Assembly (NCBI RefSeq): GCF_000158035.1
Contig: NZ_EQ973490.1
Coordinates: 461,653-525,652, forward strand
DNA from: Bacteroides cellulosilyticus DSM 14838
Lineage (GTDB): Bacteria; Bacteroidota; Bacteroidia; Bacteroidales; Bacteroidaceae
Reading direction: 5' to 3'
DNA: 64,000 bases
This document shows positions 56,701 through 64,000 of the stretch, in pieces. Each line of letters starts with the position of its first letter. The first letter of the stretch is position 1. The notes under the pieces are model-generated. The model searched no databases. It saw only the letters and a list, made by a program, of their open reading frames with translations, and was not told the DNA's origin. The position numbers and the translations under genes were made by a program.

Positions 56701-56901
56701 ACCCTACCGAAAAAAATAATGCAAAAAGTATTCATCGAGAGATTGCGTTTTTATGTAAGTGGTGAAAACCTCTTCACAATCACCGGATACGACGGCATCG
56801 ACCCCGAATTCTCACGTGTAAGTGTATTGAACACCGGTATTGATAAACTGATTTATCCGTTTACCCGTTCATTCACTTTGGGTGCCCAACTTACTTTCTA
56901 A
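53725..56901 (+). CDS. susC: SusC/RagA-type TonB-dependent receptor
   Basis: A 1058-residue outer-membrane importer of oligosaccharides. Signal peptide (about 10-31, ending SLAQ), then a carboxypeptidase-regulatory-like domain (about 33-112: LTGTVTDTTGETVIGASVLE), the TonB-box region and SusC signature LEEVVVIGYGTMKKSDMTGA, the plug (about 115-235), and a 22-strand barrel ending FTLGAQLTF. It opens with SusD as lid. ATG 53725 is used; an ATG at codon 10 (MKRVVKLA) would give a shorter signal peptide. The glycan is not readable from sequence. The symbol is by family, not ortholog of starch SusC. Confidence 0.93.
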   Translation: MGRIIKNCSMKRVVKLALLFAFLIPLSSLAQNIQLTGTVTDTTGETVIGASVLEKGTTNGVITNIDGNFSLNVSPKAIIVISYVGYTTQEIPLNGAKNIKVVLREDTEMLEEVVVIGYGTMKKSDMTGAISSVDVEELSKRTTTNPAEALQGKIAGVNIMKAGGNAGAGVQVKIRGVKTFGDNEPLYIIDGFPGDINAVNPQDIQAMEVLKDGAAAAIYGSVAANGVIIVTTKNGKKGETKIDFSAYVSMTNVAKKLDLLNAEQYKKVHTQMYENWNAHVINHKSQYDPKGNGAWEKQILELEPYMTKNTGIDTDWQDAMMRTGLSQNYMFSVRGGSENAQYSVSYNHADDKGIFLGNDYRQDNARLKLHMSKYIFDIDANMAFKFTDSKQPEYQLKEMYMISPLVPIYNENEEYGFGLTNFDNLPNNRNVMADQHYEKSTDKKYHTTANVALTANFTKWLSFKTSYAYRGEHQRQTYHTPAYISDVKAKRDYPYHSETTAYWEEHVWENVLSFNKAFGKHSVNAVAGTSTMARKYTWNSVGVEGKSTTYKVEDGQLVIGEQPGGFLDPGFSTIGAGAGGTYDGDGTKWDYRRVSFFGRVNYNYNDRYLIQATVRSDGSSKFGADNRWGVFPSIAVGWRISEEEFFPKGIALNNLKLRASWGRLGNENALGYYDFLALISTYNTKYQGYVKGNGDNAWAGSIARGLENRSLKWETTDTKNIGLDFGFFNNKLTGAMNYYYNQTEELLITKALPPSAGLNNPILNVGKIRNSGVEVEINWADSKGGFDYNIGMNFSTTKNKVVELADKGQVLYGEGLKYGTEHFPTQTRVGKPIGAFYLYKTNGLFQSNEEARQYVNADGDEYQPFADAGDIRFVDVNGDGSIDDDDKVYCGSGIPTLEVNLNFSAGYKGFDLSVVLGSAWGHKIYNGNKYFYEGMNSGSNFLTSSLNAWTPQNTNTNIPRAIFNDPNGNLKESDRFIEKGDFVRLRQLQLGYTLPKKIMQKVFIERLRFYVSGENLFTITGYDGIDPEFSRVSVLNTGIDKLIYPFTRSFTLGAQLTF

Positions 56902-56922
56902 CTCATTTAACATTGTATAAAC

Positions 56923-58473
56923 ATGAAAAAAGTAATATATATAGCCAGCCTTTGTTTTGCATCGCTCTTTGTGAACTCTTGTGATGATTATCTAACCTTG
57001 GAATCTCCCGACCAGTTGACTTCGGGAAGTTTCTGGCGTAACGAAAGTGATGCACAAGCCGGAATATCGGCTGCATATTCGCAATTAGAATACTACATTG
57101 ACACCTGGGAATTTGCCGAAGTTAAATGGCCGGTGGAAGCTTACCGTGAAGACATTATCAATATGGGTAACGATGCACGTAACTATCCCAACTGGCTCGA
57201 ACTCTACAATTTCACTTATACAAACGGTAACTCACAGTTCAGCAATTATTGGTGGAACAACTACAAAGGAGCCAGCTTTGCCAATCAGGTAATAGAGAAA
57301 GTGACAGAGATGGAAGAAGGAACTATCGACCCTACTGTCCGCACGCAAATTATAAACGAAGGTTATTTTCTTCGCGCTTACTATCACCTTAAATTGCTTT
57401 TGAATTGGAAAGAAATTATCATCCGTGACAAGTATATCACCAGTCAGGCAGAATTAAGCAAAGGACTTTCACCGCGTCCCGATGCCTGGGATTTTATTAT
57501 AGAAGATTTAAAGCGAGCCACTGCTCTCCCTTCTTCTTATGACAACGACAACATCGGTCGAGCCACCAGTGGGGCAGCCAATGCCTATTTAGGTTTTGCC
57601 TATCTGACACGCGCTTACGAAGAATCTGACAAGAAGACAGAATATCTGAATGAGGCACTTACAGCACTAAACAATGTCAAAGGCTACGAACTGGTAAAGA
57701 AGTTTTCAAGTATGTTTGACGCCAGCAACAAAAACAGCAAAGAATCTATCTTTGAGTTGCAGACTTCCATGAGTAGTGCCAATGGTGCTAATTATCGCAC
57801 TCAACTCCACCGTTGGATAGGTACATCCGAACTTTGGGGATGGGATGAGATTCTTCCGAGTAATGTATTGATGGAAGCGTACATGAAAGAAGGTGAGATT
57901 GCCACAACCGGACGCTATGACTCACGCTTGTATGAGAGTGTATTCTTCCAATGTGATTATTTCAATGATGGAAGCGGGCGTGTTTACGGGGGCGATTATG
58001 ACAACTGGTTCTGTAGTTTCGATGATAAGAATAACCCTATTCCCGGTACAAGTTACAATCGGCCTTCCTTCCGCAAGTTTATGCCCACCGACTATGATGG
58101 CTTATACAATAATTATTGTGCCATCAACATTCCTTTGATGCGTTATGCCAATGTATTGTTAATGAAGGCGGAAGTATTGAACGAGCAAGGCCATCCCGAG
58201 CAAGCCATTCCGCTGATTAATGAAATCAGAAATGTACATGGAGACATGCCTGCCATGAAAGGGACTTCACAACAAGAGGTACGTGAGCAAATAGAACATG
58301 AACGTATGATTGAATTCCCGCTGGAAAACTGGCGCTGGTATGATTTACGCCGTTGGGGCAAATTAGCGTCAGCCTTGGCAGATGCAGGACGCGCCGGCTT
58401 TAATGTAGAGAAGAATTCGTTCTACCCTATTCCGTTGACTGAAATCAATTCGAACGACCAAATTAACAAATAA
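56923..58473 (+). CDS. susD: SusD/RagB-type surface glycan-binding lipoprotein
   Basis: A 516-residue lipoprotein that captures glycans at the cell surface and lids SusC. Lipobox FVNSCDD (Cys20). The N-terminal pattern YLTLESPDQLTSGSFWRNES is typical. TPR-like helical units (LRAYYHLKLLLNW, NAYLGFAYLTRAYEE, RYANVLLMKAEVLNEQGHPE) and the ending MIEFPLENWRWYDLRRWGKL are SusD landmarks. The many Trp/Tyr residues fit sugar binding. It starts 21 bp after susC, cotranscribed. Confidence 0.93.
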   Translation: MKKVIYIASLCFASLFVNSCDDYLTLESPDQLTSGSFWRNESDAQAGISAAYSQLEYYIDTWEFAEVKWPVEAYREDIINMGNDARNYPNWLELYNFTYTNGNSQFSNYWWNNYKGASFANQVIEKVTEMEEGTIDPTVRTQIINEGYFLRAYYHLKLLLNWKEIIIRDKYITSQAELSKGLSPRPDAWDFIIEDLKRATALPSSYDNDNIGRATSGAANAYLGFAYLTRAYEESDKKTEYLNEALTALNNVKGYELVKKFSSMFDASNKNSKESIFELQTSMSSANGANYRTQLHRWIGTSELWGWDEILPSNVLMEAYMKEGEIATTGRYDSRLYESVFFQCDYFNDGSGRVYGGDYDNWFCSFDDKNNPIPGTSYNRPSFRKFMPTDYDGLYNNYCAINIPLMRYANVLLMKAEVLNEQGHPEQAIPLINEIRNVHGDMPAMKGTSQQEVREQIEHERMIEFPLENWRWYDLRRWGKLASALADAGRAGFNVEKNSFYPIPLTEINSNDQINK

Positions 58474-58500
58474 ATTCTCTCTTCACTCAATATGACATCC

Positions 58501-58540
58501 TAACGAGACGGTATTTACCTACAGTGATACCGCCTCGTTA
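58501..58540 (+). terminator. Hairpin after susD
   Basis: TAACGAG/CTCGTTA (58501-58507, 58534-58540) and CGGTAT/ATACCG (58509-58514, 58527-58532) stack with one mismatch around a 12-base loop. It is followed only by TATTC, so termination may be partial. Confidence 0.55.
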
Positions 58541-58553
58541 TATTCAAATGAAT

Positions 58554-58561
58554 TATCTTTG
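58554..58561 (+). promoter_or_regulatory. -7 promoter box of the LysO gene pair
   Basis: TATCTTTG matches TAnnTTTG, 20 bp before the ATG at 58582. It suggests the pair is not driven only by the susC promoter. Confidence 0.6.
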
Positions 58562-58581
58562 CCCTCAAAAACGACATAGAT

Positions 58582-58860
58582 ATGTTTACAATTATCGGAC
58601 TGATGCTCACAGGAATGCTGCTGGGCTACCTCTTACGGAAACGGAATTTAAGTAAAATACATAAGGTGATCACAGTGCTGATCTGGGTGCTGCTCTTCAT
58701 TCTCGGCATTGAAGTGGGAGGAAACGAGCAAATTATCAAAGGACTGCACACCATTGGCCTTGAAGCCATCATACTCACCATAGGTGGAACTCTGGGAAGT
58801 GTGATTGCCGCTTGGGCACTGTGGAGGGCCTTATACAAACGGAAAGGAGGACAAGCATGA
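58582..58860 (+). CDS. lysO: LysO-type exporter, N-terminal subunit
   Basis: A 92-residue protein with three hydrophobic segments (about 3-19, 28-45, 58-80) matching the first part of LysO (YbjE/DUF340), the lysine and thialysine exporter. In E. coli LysO is one protein of about 300 residues. Here the N-terminal third is a separate gene, with its stop overlapping the next start by 4 bp (ATGA). AAAGGAGG lies just upstream of that start. Two-gene LysO forms are known, so this is probably not a frameshift. Confidence 0.75.
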   Translation: MFTIIGLMLTGMLLGYLLRKRNLSKIHKVITVLIWVLLFILGIEVGGNEQIIKGLHTIGLEAIILTIGGTLGSVIAAWALWRALYKRKGGQA

Positions 58861-59462
58861 AAGGAAGTCTTATCATAGTCGGCTTTTTTGTGCTGGGGAC
58901 ACTTTGCGGAGTCTTTCACCTGATACCTATCGACATCGTAGTAGATAGTAAAGTCAGCTTTTATGCACTTTGCGCACTGATGTTCAGTGTAGGGCTAAGT
59001 GTAGGCAATGACCCGCAAACGTTGAAAAATTTTCGTTCACTCAATCCACGGTTGATATTCCTGCCTATCATGACCATTCTGGGCACGTTGGCAGGTTCTG
59101 CCGCAGTCAGCCTGATACTGACACACCGTTCCCTGACAGATTGCCTGGCTGTAGGTTCGGGCTTCGGTTACTATTCACTCTCCAGTATCTTCATTACCGA
59201 ATATAAAGGAGCTGAATTAGGAACAATTGCCCTGCTCGCCAACATCAGCCGTGAGATTCTGACCCTGCTGGCTGCACCATTACTGGTGCGTTGGTTCGGC
59301 AACCTCGCCCCTATCTCTGCCGGAGGGGCAACTACGATGGACACCACACTGCCCATCATTACACGAACGGCCGGACAACAATTTGTAGTTGTCTCCATCT
59401 TCCACGGATTTGTAGTGGATTTCAGCGTTCCGTTCCTTGTGACACTGTTTTGTTCTATTTAA
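58857..59462 (+). CDS. lysO: LysO-type exporter, C-terminal subunit
   Basis: A 201-residue membrane protein with about five or six segments, matching the remainder of LysO. The pattern GLSVGNDPQTLKN, then AVGSGFGYYSLSSIFITEYK and then GAELGTIALLANISREI, is characteristic of the family; TMDTTLPIITRTAGQQFVVV follows. ATG 58857 is chosen because it overlaps the stop of the first subunit and has AAAGGAGG before it. It lies between susD and the GH2 gene, an odd place for an amino-acid exporter. Confidence 0.82.
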   Translation: MKGSLIIVGFFVLGTLCGVFHLIPIDIVVDSKVSFYALCALMFSVGLSVGNDPQTLKNFRSLNPRLIFLPIMTILGTLAGSAAVSLILTHRSLTDCLAVGSGFGYYSLSSIFITEYKGAELGTIALLANISREILTLLAAPLLVRWFGNLAPISAGGATTMDTTLPIITRTAGQQFVVVSIFHGFVVDFSVPFLVTLFCSI

Positions 59463-59539
59463 TACTGTTTTGAAATGACAGCTTAGAAGCGAATTGGTAC
59501 GCGGACGACACAGACGAAGCGGACAAATGCGGATTTTAA

Positions 59540-62722
<3,183 letters not shown>

Positions 62723-62776
62723 GAGATAAATGATAATTTATCATCTAAAAAGAAATCATTAATTATAAATTAGATC

Positions 62777-64000
62777 ATGCGACATAAGTTTATACACATT
62801 ATTTGTATTACTCTGCTGGTTACAGGCATCACCGCCTGCACTCCCGGCAACAAAAACACTGCGGAAAAGCGGTATACATTCAATAATATACTGGATATCG
62901 CCTACACTCCCGATACCTTGCACCGCTGCTACGGCTGGTTCACAGATGCCGGCTCGTGGATGGGTTTCACTCTTCCCGAGAAAGAGAATTGGGTAAACGG
63001 TTTCTGCGGCCCATTCAGTCTGGATATGTTCCGCCGCCAGTGGATGGCTCAATCCGCTGTTACAGTAGGTTTTAGTCAGAAAGTCTCGGATACCTTTGTG
63101 CCTGACTCCACCTGTTACTATCCCGGAGAACTGTATATGTCCGCCCATTCCGGCAACGGAACTATCACCCAGCGGCTTAACTTCGTAAGTGCCTCCACCG
63201 CATTGCTCCGTATAGAAGCCGACAAAGCGGAAGAACTGATGCTGACCGGCAGCCAATGGGGAAAGAATATAACCGTAAGCGTAGAGCAGAACTCTGTAAT
63301 AGCCCGCCATCCCAGTGGAGAAAGCGTAACTGTAACGTTCCCTCCCGATGTGAAACTTACCGGAACGGATAACAATTACACCGCCCTTATCCACACCTCT
63401 AAGTATCCCGTAAATGTAGCCATTTCCTTCTTCACCTCCGAAAAGGAAATGACAGTCGGATTACAGAACCTCCCCAACCTGCTCAATAATCCCGAGAAAG
63501 CATTGCAAGCCAATGCCGAACGTTGGGAAGGATACCTGACGAAGATACTGCGTACCGACATGAAACCCGAATACGACCGCATCGCCGTGAAAGCCGTAAC
63601 CACTCTTATCTCCAACTGGCGCACCCACCGCGGTGGCCTGTTGCACGAGGGTATTGTCCCAAGCCATGCAGTTGGCTACTTTGTAGGTTTCTGGGCATGG
63701 GATACCTGGCGTTTCAGTGCGGGGACTGCTAAGTTCGATCCTGAACTGGCAAAGAATAACATCCGCGCCATGTTCGATTATCAGCAACCGGACGGCATGG
63801 TAATCGACTGTATCTACACTGATCCATCCGAAAACAATGCCCGTGACAGCAAACCGCCTCTGGTATGTTGGGCTGTAGACGAGATTTTCACGCATACAGG
63901 CGACACGGCTTTCGTTTCCGAGATGTATCCGCAACTGCTTTCTTATTATAAGTGGTGGTATCAGAAACGCGACCATAATCATAATGGTATGTGCGAATAC
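62777..64000 (+). CDS. GH63-like alpha-glycosidase lipoprotein (3' end cut by window edge)
   Basis: The frame is open from ATG 62777 to the last base; 408 residues are seen. A lipoprotein signal ends in GITACTPG (Cys near residue 21). An N-terminal beta-sandwich domain (about 35-245) is followed by the start of an (alpha/alpha) barrel. The barrel shows SHAVGYFVGFWAWDTWRFS, QQPDGMVIDCIY, KPPLVCWAVDEIF and WWYQKRDHNHNGMCEY, which match GH63 / YgjK-type alpha-glucosidases, with the acid Asp in WAWDTW. The basic residue of the pair would lie beyond the window. It is 54 bp after the GH2 gene, same operon. Substrate unknown; clan GH-G is fairly sure. Confidence 0.82.
   Translation, partial: MRHKFIHIICITLLVTGITACTPGNKNTAEKRYTFNNILDIAYTPDTLHRCYGWFTDAGSWMGFTLPEKENWVNGFCGPFSLDMFRRQWMAQSAVTVGFSQKVSDTFVPDSTCYYPGELYMSAHSGNGTITQRLNFVSASTALLRIEADKAEELMLTGSQWGKNITVSVEQNSVIARHPSGESVTVTFPPDVKLTGTDNNYTALIHTSKYPVNVAISFFTSEKEMTVGLQNLPNLLNNPEKALQANAERWEGYLTKILRTDMKPEYDRIAVKAVTTLISNWRTHRGGLLHEGIVPSHAVGYFVGFWAWDTWRFSAGTAKFDPELAKNNIRAMFDYQQPDGMVIDCIYTDPSENNARDSKPPLVCWAVDEIFTHTGDTAFVSEMYPQLLSYYKWWYQKRDHNHNGMCEY

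Noticed and set aside
58582..59462. Frameshifted lysO pseudogene
   Set aside because: The ATGA overlap, the Shine-Dalgarno site before the second start and known two-gene forms of LysO fit two working subunits better.

Overview
The window looks like a chromosomal segment of a gut Bacteroides (phylum Bacteroidota). The evidence is recurrent TAnnTTTG -7 promoter boxes, near-absence of Shine-Dalgarno sites, a SusC/SusD pair with glycoside hydrolases, BACON-domain lipoproteins, and a division/cell-wall cluster in the Bacteroidota order. A species cannot be named from the sequence alone.

Layout. (1) 1-3645, minus strand: end of a polysaccharide-utilization operon, a GH2 enzyme followed by a serine-type sulfatase cut by the window edge. 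(2) 3856-12452, minus strand: an accessory polymorphic-toxin-like locus. A small protein with a T9SS sorting domain precedes a 2122-residue secreted SpvB/Rhs protein that ends in an HExxH zincin-like domain. After it come a secreted candidate immunity protein, a displaced fragment of a related toxin tip, and a lipoprotein. (3) 12928-29492, plus strand: the dcw cluster mraZ-rsmH-ftsL-ftsI-murE-mraY-murD-ftsW-murG-murC-ftsQ-ftsA-ftsZ, then yqeY. It starts with TGGGG direct repeats that look like the MraZ autoregulatory operator. Many of its intergenic gaps hold their own, mutually unrelated, inverted repeat. (4) 29694-35485: a PagL-like outer-membrane protein, recO, tRNA-Glu, rpsT, gyrB and a DUF3109 protein. 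(5) 35718-42443: two overlapping histidine-kinase genes, one intact and one apparently lacking the catalytic residues, then gpmI, and corA behind a structured leader, and a zinc-finger membrane protein. (6) 42504-51792: a three-gene BACON lipoprotein operon divergent from an XRE regulator, an AAA-ATPase/PD-(D/E)XK protein flanked by repeats, a beta-propeller protein and rnhB. (7) 51889-64000, plus strand: a second polysaccharide locus with a SusR-like TPR/HTH regulator, SusC, SusD, a two-gene LysO-type exporter, a large LacZ-type GH2 and a GH63-like enzyme cut by the window end.

How the parts work together. The dcw genes make lipid II and the divisome. MraZ probably represses the cluster through the TGGGG repeats lying between its -33 and -7 regions. 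The right-hand locus follows the usual scheme of sensor/regulator, outer-membrane import pair and periplasmic glycosidases. The places with most novelty are the Rhs locus (including a four-knuckle cysteine insertion), the active/dead kinase pair, the corA leader (a 14-codon ORF abutting a UCCG-capped hairpin), the 22-bp tandem repeat between converging genes, and the intergenic palindromes of the dcw cluster. All domain names are from reading motifs; no database search was run.
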